From JAPUIN01 sp041580375 (GTDB taxonomy: Bacteria; Acidobacteriota; Polarisedimenticolia; Gp22-AA2), in assembly GCA_041580375.1 (NCBI GenBank), contig JBFGDZ010000130.1, forward strand, positions 1-10,409: 10,409 bases of DNA, given 5' to 3'. How positions within the stretch are numbered: position 1 is the first letter of the stretch; each line of letters opens with the position of its first letter. Both the position numbers and the translations under genes were made by a program. This document shows, one piece after another, positions 1 through 6,609 of this stretch. Under the pieces are notes generated by a model. That model worked only from the letters and a program-made list of their open reading frames with translations, ran no database searches and was not told where the DNA came from.

Positions 1-1434
1 CCAGTTCACCCGGTAGACGCGCGGCGGGTGCTTCAGGCGCGAGCCGACCTGGAGCCAGTGCTGCCAGTAGTCCCCCATGTTGTAGCCGCAGAACGGGAGC
101 ATGGCGAACGGGTCGCGGCGCAGCACCCCGACCTGCCCGGCCGCGGCGGCGGTCGTCTCGGAGGCCATCGTCGCCCCGAGATAGACGCCGTGGCGCCAGT
201 TGAACGACTCGTACACGAGCGGGATGACCGTCCCGCGGCGCGCGCCGAACAGGATGGCGCTCAGCGGCACCCCCTTCGGGTTCTCCCACTCCTTCGAGTA
301 ACTGGGGCACTGCTTTATCGACACCGTGAAGCGGCTGTTGGGGTGGGCCGCCTTCTCGGCGCTCGCCGGCGTCCAGGGGCGCCCCTTCCAATCGGTGCAT
401 CGCTGCGGCGGCGCCTCCAGCCCCTCCCACCAGACGGTGCCGTCCTCCTTCTCCGCGACGTTGGTGAAGATGGCGTCGCGGTTCAGCATCGCCAGGGCGT
501 TCGGGTTGGACTTGACGCTCGTGCCGGGGGCGACGCCGAAGAAGCCGGCCTCCGGGTTGATCGCGTACAGGCGGCCGTCCTCGCCCGGGCGGAGCCACGC
601 GATGTCGTCCCCCACCGTGTAGACCTTCCACCCCTTGTAGCGCTCCGGGGGGACGATCATGGCCAGGTTCGTCTTGCCGCAGGCGCTCGGGAAGGCTCCC
701 GCGATGTAGGTCGTCTCTCCCTCCGGCGATTGGAGCCCGACGATCAGCATGTGCTCCGCCAGCCAACCCTCCCGGCGGCCGTAAGAGCTCGCCAGGCGCA
801 GCGCCAGGCACTTCTTCGAGAGCAGGGCGTTGCCGCCGTACCCGGAGCCGACGCTCCAGATGGTGTTGTCCTGGGGGAAGTGGCAGATGAAGCGGCGATC
901 CTCGTTCAGGTCGGCGCGGCCGTGCAGTCCGCGCGTGAAATCGTCCGAGGAGCCCAGATGCTCGAGCGCCACCGCACCCATCCGGGTCATGATCCTCAGA
1001 TTGAGGACGACGTAGACGCTGTCGGTGATCTGAACCCCGACCTTGCTGAACGGGGAGGAGGGCGGTCCCATCAGGAACGGGACCACGTACATGGTGCGGT
1101 CCTTCATCGATCCCCTGAAGATCCCGCCCAGGCGCCCGTACGCCTCGTCGGGGGCCATCCAGTTGTTGGTGGGGCCGGCGTCGTCCTTCTTCTCACAGCA
1201 GATGAAGGTCAGTTTCTCCACCCGGGCGACGTCGTTCGGATCGCTCCGGTGCAGGTAGCACCCCGGGAGTTTCTTCTGATTGAGCGCGATCAGCTCGCCG
1301 GATTCGAGGGCGAGCCGCGTGAGCCGCTCCTTCTCCTCCTCCGATCCGTCGCACCAGACGATCGATTTGGGAGCGCACAGCCGCGCGCATTCGTCCACCC
1401 AGTCCGATACCGCTTGGTTCGCCTTAGCCGTCAT
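1..1434 (-). CDS. pckG: Phosphoenolpyruvate carboxykinase (GTP), 3' end beyond window
   Basis: GTP-dependent PEP carboxykinase interconverts oxaloacetate plus GTP with PEP, GDP and CO2, the entry step of gluconeogenesis, in the cytosol. The frame is open from the ATG at 1434 to the left edge (478 residues, last visible V-Y-R-V-N-W). The family is usually about 600 residues, so roughly 120 C-terminal residues are missing. The kinase-1a P-loop FPSACGKTN lies at residues 248-256, with the hyper-reactive Cys at 252. VGDDIAW (kinase-2) is at 274-280. By alignment from memory to human PCK1, the Mn ligands are K208, H228 and D277. The C-terminal visible part has FGARRG, then LVYESFNW and GATMASETTAAA, all family hallmarks. 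CCCTCC at 1443-1448 gives a GGAGGG ribosome site 8 bases before the ATG. A very long antisense frame over this gene is a GC artefact. The gene is transcribed divergently from the M24 gene. Confidence 0.97.
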   Translation of the reverse strand, partial: MTAKANQAVSDWVDECARLCAPKSIVWCDGSEEEKERLTRLALESGELIALNQKKLPGCYLHRSDPNDVARVEKLTFICCEKKDDAGPTNNWMAPDEAYGRLGGIFRGSMKDRTMYVVPFLMGPPSSPFSKVGVQITDSVYVVLNLRIMTRMGAVALEHLGSSDDFTRGLHGRADLNEDRRFICHFPQDNTIWSVGSGYGGNALLSKKCLALRLASSYGRREGWLAEHMLIVGLQSPEGETTYIAGAFPSACGKTNLAMIVPPERYKGWKVYTVGDDIAWLRPGEDGRLYAINPEAGFFGVAPGTSVKSNPNALAMLNRDAIFTNVAEKEDGTVWWEGLEAPPQRCTDWKGRPWTPASAEKAAHPNSRFTVSIKQCPSYSKEWENPKGVPLSAILFGARRGTVIPLVYESFNWRHGVYLGATMASETTAAAAGQVGVLRRDPFAMLPFCGYNMGDYWQHWLQVGSRLKHPPRVYRVNW

Positions 1435-1486
1435 GATTCGGGCCCTCCGGACGGCCCCGCGTACCCTCGGATGGCGCCGCCGTCAT
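1424..1486 (-). other. Possible upstream ORF overlapping pckG start
   Basis: A 20-codon frame begins at ATG 1486 and ends at TAA 1424-1426, inside the first codons of pckG. The two starts sit in near-identical context (TCATGACGGC twice). A ribosome site is not evident, so this may be chance, but termination within the pckG start region would suit translational coupling. Confidence 0.25.
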
Positions 1487-1516
1487 GAATGTCTCGTGCG
1501 CTCAGAATGGCTTCAT

Positions 1517-1545
1517 TTTATACGAATTCCGCCGGCCGGGGGTAA
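1517..1545 (-). promoter_or_regulatory. Candidate promoter for pckG
   Basis: This lies in the 160-base divergent gap 1435-1594, in the only AT-rich patch there. Read on the minus strand, TATAAA (1517-1522) is a good -10. Seventeen bases further upstream is TTACCC (1540-1545), a poor -35 with 3 of 6 matches. The predicted transcript would start near 1510, giving a leader of about 75 bases. The rest of the gap shows no other clear feature and no convincing promoter for the M24 gene. Confidence 0.4.
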
Positions 1546-1594
1546 GCCGCCCGGGGGTTGATCCAGGACCGCCATCCGGGCGAGCATCATCGGG

Positions 1595-2767
1595 ATGAGG
1601 GACGCCGTCGACTTCGCCGCGCTCCGGGCCGGGCGCCTCGCCCGGCTGCAGGCCGAGATGAGCCGACTCGATCTGCCGGCCTGCCTCTTCTTCAATCCCG
1701 CGAACATCCGCTACGCGACCGGGACGAGCGTCATGGCCGTCTACACGGCCAACACGTTCGTGCGGTGCGCCCTCGTGCCGGCCGCCGGCGAGCCGATCCT
1801 GTTCGAGCACACGACCTCCGTGCACCTGTCCCGTCGCATCGTCCGCGACGTGCGGCCGATGAACGCCTGGGCCTTCGGCGGCGGCAAGGCCTTCGACCAG
1901 GCGCGCCGGTGGTCGCGGGAGATCCGCTCGGCGCTCCGCACCCTGGGGGCGCCCGGCGACCGCCTGGCGGTCGATCGGCTCGACGCGACCGGGTTTCTGG
2001 CCCTTCAGCGCGAGGGGTTCACCCTCCTCGATTCGGGAGAGGCGACCTGCGAGGCCCGGCGGATCAAGACGCCCGAGGAGATCCGGCTGCTCCGGATCAA
2101 CGGCCGGATCGGCGAGGCGATGCTGGCCGCGTTCGAGGCGGCGATCCGCCCCGGCGTCCGCGAGATCGACCTGCTCGCCCTGCTCACCCGGACGCTGATC
2201 GAGCGCGGCGGCGAGCACCTGATCACGCGGGCCTGCGTGGCGGGGCCCAACACGAACCCGTTCTGCCTCGAGGCGGGCGAGCGGCCCGTGGAGACGGGGG
2301 ACCTGGTGCTGGTCGACACCGACGCGATCGGCTACGAGGGGTACCTGATGGACGTGTCGCGAACCTTCCTGTGCGGCGACCGGCCGACGGACGCGCAGAA
2401 GGACGCCTATCGGGCCGCGCACGACTGCGTCCGGGGAATGATCGATCTCGTCCGGCCCGGCATCGCGATCGAGGAGTTCGTCCGCCGCGCCCCGCAACTG
2501 CCGGAACGATACCGGGAGCAGCGGTACGAGCAGATGTACCACGAGGCGGGCCTCGAGGACGAAGGCCCGATCGTCCCCTACCCCGACGACGACGCGACGC
2601 CTATGCCCCCGGGCCGGATCGAGGAGGGGATGGTCCTCTGCCTGGAGTGCTACGCGGGCGAGACCGGCGCCCCGTTCGCCGTGAAACTGGAGGACCAGGT
2701 CCTGGTGACCGCGAACGGTTCCGAACTGCTGTGCCGGTACCCCTACGACCGGCGCCTGCTCGACTGA
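1595..2767 (+). CDS. M24-family metalloenzyme with DddP-type metal site
   Basis: 390-residue protein of the M24 'pita-bread' family (creatinase, prolidase, aminopeptidase P, DddP), predicted cytosolic, with no signal peptide. An N-terminal creatinase-like domain covers about 1-155. The catalytic domain starts near R156-I157-K158-T159-P160-E161-E162. Metal-ligand candidates are D241 and D243 (in DTDAIGYEGYLMD), D253, H316 (HEAGLEDE), E351 (LCLECYAGE) and E366 (VKLEDQ). Classic aminopeptidase P uses two Asp 11 residues apart. Here the Asp spacing (D-x-D, then D ten residues later), the E351-E366 spacing and the H316-E351 spacing match what I recall for the DMSP lyase DddP. D322 sits where DddP has its proposed catalytic Asp. 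The substrate is unknown; a peptidase or C-S lyase role is inference. The ribosome site before ATG 1595 is weak (GAG near 1583), so the start is less certain than the family call. Confidence 0.9.
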   Translation: MRDAVDFAALRAGRLARLQAEMSRLDLPACLFFNPANIRYATGTSVMAVYTANTFVRCALVPAAGEPILFEHTTSVHLSRRIVRDVRPMNAWAFGGGKAFDQARRWSREIRSALRTLGAPGDRLAVDRLDATGFLALQREGFTLLDSGEATCEARRIKTPEEIRLLRINGRIGEAMLAAFEAAIRPGVREIDLLALLTRTLIERGGEHLITRACVAGPNTNPFCLEAGERPVETGDLVLVDTDAIGYEGYLMDVSRTFLCGDRPTDAQKDAYRAAHDCVRGMIDLVRPGIAIEEFVRRAPQLPERYREQRYEQMYHEAGLEDEGPIVPYPDDDATPMPPGRIEEGMVLCLECYAGETGAPFAVKLEDQVLVTANGSELLCRYPYDRRLLD

Positions 2768-2820
2768 AGCGCTTTCCCCCCCCCTCCTCCGACGGCGACG
2801 CCGCTCGTCCTTCGCGACTT

Positions 2821-2849
2821 TTGAAACCGGACTGGACTTCTGGTATCTT
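2821..2849 (+). promoter_or_regulatory. Sigma70-like promoter for the lipoprotein gene
   Basis: TTGAAA (2821-2826) and TATCTT (2844-2849) are separated by exactly 17 bases. TGG directly before the -10 gives an extended -10 (TGnTATCTT). The transcript would begin near 2856, about 85 bases before the ATG at 2941. The promoter sits in the 173-base gap after the M24 gene, so the lipoprotein gene is probably its own transcription unit. Apart from a C-run at 2774-2784, nothing else is visible in this gap. Confidence 0.55.
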
Positions 2850-2940
2850 GATCCTCAGGAAACGGTCTTCAACGACAACGCACTTCTTTTTCCGGTTCAC
2901 CGGGACAGCGGAGCGGGACGGCGTGGACGGGTCGCGTGCG

Positions 2941-3474
2941 ATGCGGGCGCTGGCGTGTGCGCTCGTGTGGGGGATGATCCTGCTCGCCTGCCGCGGCGAC
3001 CGTTCCCGGGGCCCGCTCCCCCCGCTCACCCCCGGGCCGCTCGACGGCTCGTGGAAGACCATGGCGGTCATCGCCGCCGACACCTGCGGGACCGGCCTCG
3101 CCGGCCAGACCCGCGAGGGGGTCATCCGGATCGATCACCTGGGGGACAGCGTGACGGCCGGCCTGTTCACCGACTGCGGCGTCGCCCTGTCGCCGCCGGA
3201 GTCGATCCTCTTCAACGACCCGGTCGTGACGATGACGAAAGACCTCGGCTTCGCCTGCCGCGGCGGCTTCCCCGTCGCCTGCTGCTACGGCGTGACCTGG
3301 ATCGACAGTGGGACGCTCGACGGCGACGCCGTCACCGGCACCCACACGCAGATCTTCACCCTCTTTCCGAACAGCCCGCCCTCCTGCGCGCCCTCCGCCT
3401 GCCAGGTGAGCGGCGACCTCGACTGGCAGCGCTGCCCTCCGGCGGACTGTTCGTTCAGGATCTGCGGGACCTGA
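2941..3474 (+). CDS. Cys-rich small lipoprotein of unknown function
   Basis: 177 residues. The N-terminus is a lipoprotein signal peptide: Arg at 2, a hydrophobic core (A-L-V-W-G-M-I-L-L) and a lipobox L14-L15-A16-C17, so the mature protein should be lipidated at C17 and anchored in the envelope. A Pro-rich linker (about 24-34) follows. The body is rich in G, T, V and D with alternating hydrophobics (VIRIDHLGDSVTAGL, GTLDGDAVTGT), typical of a small beta-barrel or lipocalin-like fold. The mature part has ten further Cys (49, 79, 106, 114, 115, 149, 154, 165, 170, 175), suggesting up to five disulfides. I do not recognise the family. An in-frame GTG at 2923 would add six residues and keep the signal peptide, so the exact start is open. 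The frame is open far upstream, but that part is a shadow of the M24 gene. Confidence 0.75.
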   Translation: MRALACALVWGMILLACRGDRSRGPLPPLTPGPLDGSWKTMAVIAADTCGTGLAGQTREGVIRIDHLGDSVTAGLFTDCGVALSPPESILFNDPVVTMTKDLGFACRGGFPVACCYGVTWIDSGTLDGDAVTGTHTQIFTLFPNSPPSCAPSACQVSGDLDWQRCPPADCSFRICGT

Positions 3475-3558
3475 GCGTCGCGCGTCTCCACGGCAGAGCC
3501 GACGCCTCCGCCCTGATCCAATCTGCCGCGGAATCCCTGGGCGCGTCGAGATTCGAGA

Positions 3559-5301
3559 TCAATGCGGGAGGATGACCTGTTCGGTGCGGACGGTCGTGCA
3601 GATGCGCGCCCGAGTGACGAACCCGGGGATGGTTCGAATGAACTGCAGCCGACACGCCATCCCGTCCGGACAGCCGGCGTCGTTGCAGCATGTCTCGACG
3701 CAGACTCCCCTCTCCTTGTCGCAGAAATTGCTGCGACACTCGGAATTGTCGAGGCACACCTGGCCCGCGGTCCTGCCGCCCTGGCCGACCGCGTCGCGCA
3801 GACACATCGACGCTGTTTCGGACAGCCGCCAGACACAGAGATTCAGTGTCGGTTGGCAGATCATCGCGGCCGGACAGTCCGAATCCAGGCTGCATGAAGG
3901 GGCTCCGGGCTCAGCATAGGTGATTCCCGTGTCGATCTGGTCTCCGCGCAATGAACAGGTGAATCCCGACGGACAATCCGAATCCGTGCAGCAGGTCTCA
4001 GTGCAATACCTCGCGCCCGCGTCGGTGGCGCAGAACCCATGATCGCAGGAGCCGTCCGTCAGACACGCCTGGCCGACGACCAGGCTGCCGTTCGTCGGCA
4101 GACTCGTCGGCTCGCATCTGGAATCGAGAGCCGCGCTACCCCGGGTGATCGCGCAGACCGTTCCCGCCACCGGGCAGTACGCGTCGCTGGAGCAGTGGTC
4201 GAGACAGTAGGTCTGCCCGCACCCCGGTCCGACGCAGAATCGCGCACACGTTCCGCTGCGGCACTCCGAATTGAGACCGCAGACGGCACCGGCCTGTTTC
4301 GGCCCGACCGCCTCGGTGCCGGCCAGGCATGCGTTGACGTTGGCCGAATGGAGGAGATCCGCCAGACAAGCCGAGCGATCGGAGCATCCGTCCCCAAAAG
4401 CCGTCGTCTGGCTCGTGTTGCAGAATCCCTGACACGAATACGAACCGGAGCAACCGCCCGCCGCGTTCACGACGCAACTGCAGAGCAGTTCATCGCGACA
4501 GACATCGGCCCCGAGCCCCGCCTCCGGACACGGCTCATCGGGCCCGCAGTTCTTCACGGTCCGTCTGTTGCAATCGTTATCTTTCCCATCGCATTGCTCC
4601 GGCGCGCCGGGATGAATCTCGACATCGAGCGGTTCGCAGTCACCGTCGCACTCCGAGAAGCCGTCACCGTCGGCGTCGGCGGGATCGCAGGGATCACACG
4701 TTTCATCCACGTATCCGTTGCAGTCTTCATCCACACCGTTGCCAGAGCCGGCCGGACCGCAGGTCTCCGGTGCGCCCGGATGGACGGTGGCGTCCCCGTC
4801 GTCACAGTCCGCGAAAACCGGGTCGGGATGGCAGGGGCTGAAGCCGTCACCGTCGGCGTCGTGGCCGTTGTCCACCGTGCCGTCACAATCGTCATCGACA
4901 CCGTTGCAGTGTTCCACGGCACCGGGATGGATCCTTCCGTCACCGTCGCGACAGTCGTCGCACTCGCTGAATCCGTCGAGGTCACGATCGATCAGAGGGT
5001 CGCAACTCGAGGTGATCATGTAGTACCAGATCGGCCCGTCCGGCGGCGAGTCGGACCAGCGAAGGTTCAACGTACTTCCAAGGATGCTGCCCGGCTCTCC
5101 GACGATCGCCGGGTCGGCGCTTCGAAAGACATCGAACGGCGGCTGCCCCCCCGTCCACTCCAGATCGACGTCACCTGGCTGAGCGCCGTGCGTCACGAGC
5201 AGATGGATGCCGTCCTCCGGCCCGGCGAATGCGACGAGATCGACGCCGGCCACGAGAGCGAGAAACGTGACGATAATCCGGACACATTTCTGGAATGCCA
5301 A
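3559..5301 (-). CDS. Secreted MopE-type metal-binding-motif / Cys-rich repeat protein
   Basis: 580 residues, exported and extracellular or surface-associated. The start is a TTG at 5301; no ATG or GTG lies nearby in frame, and the TTG gives a good signal peptide (K5, R8, hydrophobic core, likely cleavage after A-F-A26). Residues 30-98 look like a fibronectin-III-like domain (W-T-G-G...FDVFRS...W-Y-Y). Residues 105-252 hold three MopE-type repeats built from DxDGDGF, then DC..GD, IHPGA.E.C and CNGVDDDCDG. Such acidic loops bind calcium in thrombospondin-3-like domains; the motif is named after the copper protein MopE. Residues 253-580 are Cys-rich, with three related modules near 338-397, 407-460 and 512-568. 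By my count there are 59 Cys in all, many presumably disulfide-bonded. GC looks lower than in the neighbours. The protein is common in form among soil phyla and its function is unknown. Confidence 0.88.
   Translation of the reverse strand: MAFQKCVRIIVTFLALVAGVDLVAFAGPEDGIHLLVTHGAQPGDVDLEWTGGQPPFDVFRSADPAIVGEPGSILGSTLNLRWSDSPPDGPIWYYMITSSCDPLIDRDLDGFSECDDCRDGDGRIHPGAVEHCNGVDDDCDGTVDNGHDADGDGFSPCHPDPVFADCDDGDATVHPGAPETCGPAGSGNGVDEDCNGYVDETCDPCDPADADGDGFSECDGDCEPLDVEIHPGAPEQCDGKDNDCNRRTVKNCGPDEPCPEAGLGADVCRDELLCSCVVNAAGGCSGSYSCQGFCNTSQTTAFGDGCSDRSACLADLLHSANVNACLAGTEAVGPKQAGAVCGLNSECRSGTCARFCVGPGCGQTYCLDHCSSDAYCPVAGTVCAITRGSAALDSRCEPTSLPTNGSLVVGQACLTDGSCDHGFCATDAGARYCTETCCTDSDCPSGFTCSLRGDQIDTGITYAEPGAPSCSLDSDCPAAMICQPTLNLCVWRLSETASMCLRDAVGQGGRTAGQVCLDNSECRSNFCDKERGVCVETCCNDAGCPDGMACRLQFIRTIPGFVTRARICTTVRTEQVILPH
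3853..4290 (-). repeat. Tandem Cys-rich modules (coding)
   Basis: This part of the secreted protein includes the first two of three related modules and the short linker module. The shared pattern is G-x-x-C, five residues, C, four or so residues, C, then a C-x3-C or C-x3-CC pair, D-x-x-CP, and a final Cys before a charged stretch. Two copies share TCC.D..CP.G..C almost exactly (residues 436-449 and 537-550). The third copy, residues 512-568, lies at about 3598-3768, just outside the interval given. The repeats are visible in protein, not as long identical DNA. Confidence 0.55.
4553..4989 (-). repeat. Three MopE-type Asp/Cys repeats (coding)
   Basis: Residues 105-250 of the secreted protein carry three imperfect copies of an acidic motif: D-x-D-G-D-G-F-S, then C, D-C, IHPGA or VHPGA, C and D-x-D-C-(D/N). 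The matching DNA shows repeated CACCGTC and GGCGCGCCGGGATG-like strings on the plus strand. The middle copy has a longer insert (G-P-A-G-S-G before N-G-V-D-E-D-C). The third copy has lost part of its closing loop (DNDCNRRT instead of D-x-D-C-D-G). Confidence 0.65.
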
Positions 5302-5335
5302 GGCTGCGCACCCCCGGTCGCAGGTGGTGTTTCGG

Positions 5336-5364
5336 TATGTACGGCGATCCCAGGGCTTTGTCCA
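5336..5364 (-). promoter_or_regulatory. Candidate promoter for the secreted Cys-rich protein
   Basis: On the minus strand, TGGACA (forward 5359-5364; 5 of 6 matches to TTGACA) is followed after 17 bases by TACATA (forward 5336-5341; only 3 of 6 matches to TATAAT). The transcript would start near 5329, about 28 bases before the TTG at 5301. This would make the gene a separate unit from the barrel gene that ends at 5404. Confidence 0.4.
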
Positions 5365-5403
5365 GCGTCGATCGCTTGAAAGCCGGGGATTCTCCTGAAT
5401 CTT

Positions 5404-5910
5404 TCAGAACGCCACGCTGTAGGCGACGCCCAGGTCGCGCGTGTCGACCCAGAGGATCGAGGCGGTGTGGCGGCGGTGGCTGAAGACGAGCATCGGGTGG
5501 ACGTTCACGCCGTCGTGCACGATGAGCGCGTTGAACCACTCGCGGAAGCCGATGCTCAGGCCGCCGATCGCGCGCCAGCGGTCCTCGTAGGTGCCGTAGG
5601 CGGCGCCGGCGTACGGGGCGATCGGCAGGCCGGTCTCGCGCTTGAGGTTCTTGCTGACCGTCGCGTAGAACGACTCGCCGGTCGGAGTCCCGATGCGGTC
5701 GCTGCTGGTCCCCAGGATGAGCGCCGGGGCGCGCGGAGTCTCCTCGATCGCGAGCCAGTTGATCAGGATGCTGGCGTCGTCGGCGCGCGGGTTGTACTCG
5801 ACGCCGGCCGACAACGTCGGCAGGAACCTGTAGGTCAGCGTGGCGCGCGTCCCCGCGCGCGGGATCTGGTTCTCGATCAGCCGCAGGCTGAACGCCCAGC
5901 GCCACTCCAT
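5404..5910 (-). CDS. Small beta-barrel-like protein, no visible signal peptide
   Basis: 168 residues with many alternating polar/hydrophobic stretches rich in aromatics and Gly (WRWAFSLRLIE, ATLTYRFLPTLSAGVEYN, APYAGAAYGTY, AIGGLSIGFREWF, LGVAYSVAF). It ends in Phe, the usual C-terminal signal of outer-membrane barrels. About eight to ten strands could be fitted, so a small outer-membrane barrel is my best reading. It lacks any N-terminal export signal. An in-frame TGA at 5950-5952 leaves only 13 codons upstream of the ATG at 5910, and none of them looks like a signal. GGGGG at about 5923-5927 may serve as a poor ribosome site. It follows the TlpA-like gene by 48 bases and is probably the last gene of that operon. 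I do not recognise the family. Confidence 0.7.
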   Translation of the reverse strand: MEWRWAFSLRLIENQIPRAGTRATLTYRFLPTLSAGVEYNPRADDASILINWLAIEETPRAPALILGTSSDRIGTPTGESFYATVSKNLKRETGLPIAPYAGAAYGTYEDRWRAIGGLSIGFREWFNALIVHDGVNVHPMLVFSHRRHTASILWVDTRDLGVAYSVAF

Positions 5911-5958
5911 GTCTTCGGCGATCCCCCGGATCGTCCGGCCCTCGCCGGGTCAGAGCGG

Positions 5959-6609
5959 TCAGCTCGGGACGAGCGAGGCCCCCTCGAGCCCCACACCCCC
6001 GTGCTGGTGCTCCTCGCCGTGTTCGTGATCGTCTCCGTGATCGTGCCGCTCGCCGGCGTCGTGCTCGCCCGCGTGATCGTGGGGGGCGGTCGCGAAGCGG
6101 TCGAGGAGAGGGTCCGGCCCGGCGTCGGACCGGTCCCCCAGGAGCCACTCGACCCGCTCCTCGAGATCGCCCGGCTCGACCGGTCCCAGGATCCGCATGG
6201 CGATCCGGCCGTCCCGATCCAGGATGACGGTGGCGGGGAGCGCCTCCCCGGCCCCGAACGCGCGCATCTGCTCGACGGTGCCGCCGACCCAGACGGGAAA
6301 GTCGAGATCGTGCCGGCGCACGAAGCGCCGGACGAGCCGGATCCGGTCCGGCGCGTCGGTCGAGACGCCGATTACCTGAACGCCCCGCGGTCCGTGACTC
6401 TCCTGCAGCGCCGCGAGGAGCGGCATCTCTTCGACGCAGGGCAGGCACCAGGTCGCCCAGAAGTTCAGGACGATGACCTGGCCCCGGTGCTCCTCGAGGG
6501 AGCGCGCGTTGCCGTCGAGGTCCTCGAGGCTCAGGGTCGCCGCCGACGCCGTCGCCAGCACCGACAGCCACAGTCCGGCGAGCAGCCCGGCGCGAAGCGG
6601 GACGATCAT
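5959..6609 (-). CDS. TlpA-like periplasmic thioredoxin-fold protein with His-rich tail
   Basis: 216 residues. A Sec signal peptide or membrane anchor occupies 1-23 (R6, core GLLAGLWLSVLA, cleavage near A-S-A23). The AhpC/TSA-Redoxin (TlpA/ResA) domain covers about 24-160. FWATWCLPC holds the redox pair C55/C58, and EALPATVILDRDG holds the cis-Pro at P125, as in membrane-tethered reductases of cytochrome c maturation or periplasmic disulfide reduction. Residues 177-203 form a tail with nine His alternating with Asp and Glu, which should bind Zn, Cu or Ni. Such a tail is not a standard part of TlpA. The ATG at 6609 overlaps the stop of the upstream gene (ATGA), implying translational coupling. 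The partner and substrate are unknown; metal or copper-site maturation is one inference from the tail. Confidence 0.9.
   Translation of the reverse strand: MIVPLRAGLLAGLWLSVLATASAATLSLEDLDGNARSLEEHRGQVIVLNFWATWCLPCVEEMPLLAALQESHGPRGVQVIGVSTDAPDRIRLVRRFVRRHDLDFPVWVGGTVEQMRAFGAGEALPATVILDRDGRIAMRILGPVEPGDLEERVEWLLGDRSDAGPDPLLDRFATAPHDHAGEHDAGERHDHGDDHEHGEEHQHGGVGLEGASLVPS

Noticed and set aside
28..1488. 486-residue plus-strand frame
   Set aside because: Antisense to pckG; it is Arg/Pro/Gly-rich low-complexity protein typical of GC-rich shadow frames, while the minus strand gives clear PEPCK motifs.
1595..2767. Naming the M24 gene dddP outright
   Set aside because: The metal ligands fit, but the substrate pocket cannot be verified here, the protein is shorter than DddP, and no DMSP pathway gene is nearby.
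1558..3474. 638-residue plus-strand frame spanning the M24 gene and lipoprotein
   Set aside because: Only its last 177 codons are real (lipoprotein from 2941). The earlier part is out of frame with the M24 protein and has shadow composition.
3475..3505. GCGTCG/CGACGC inverted repeat as a terminator after the lipoprotein gene
   Set aside because: A 6-bp stem with a 19-base loop and no T-run is too weak in such GC-rich DNA.
4553..4989. CRISPR-like periodic repeats
   Set aside because: The period comes from coding repeats of the D-x-D-G-D-G type; the units are imperfect and have no spacer structure.
5171..6571. 466-residue minus-strand frame
   Set aside because: It overlaps the TlpA-like gene, the barrel-like gene and the start of the secreted protein in another frame, and is Arg/Pro-rich with no motif.
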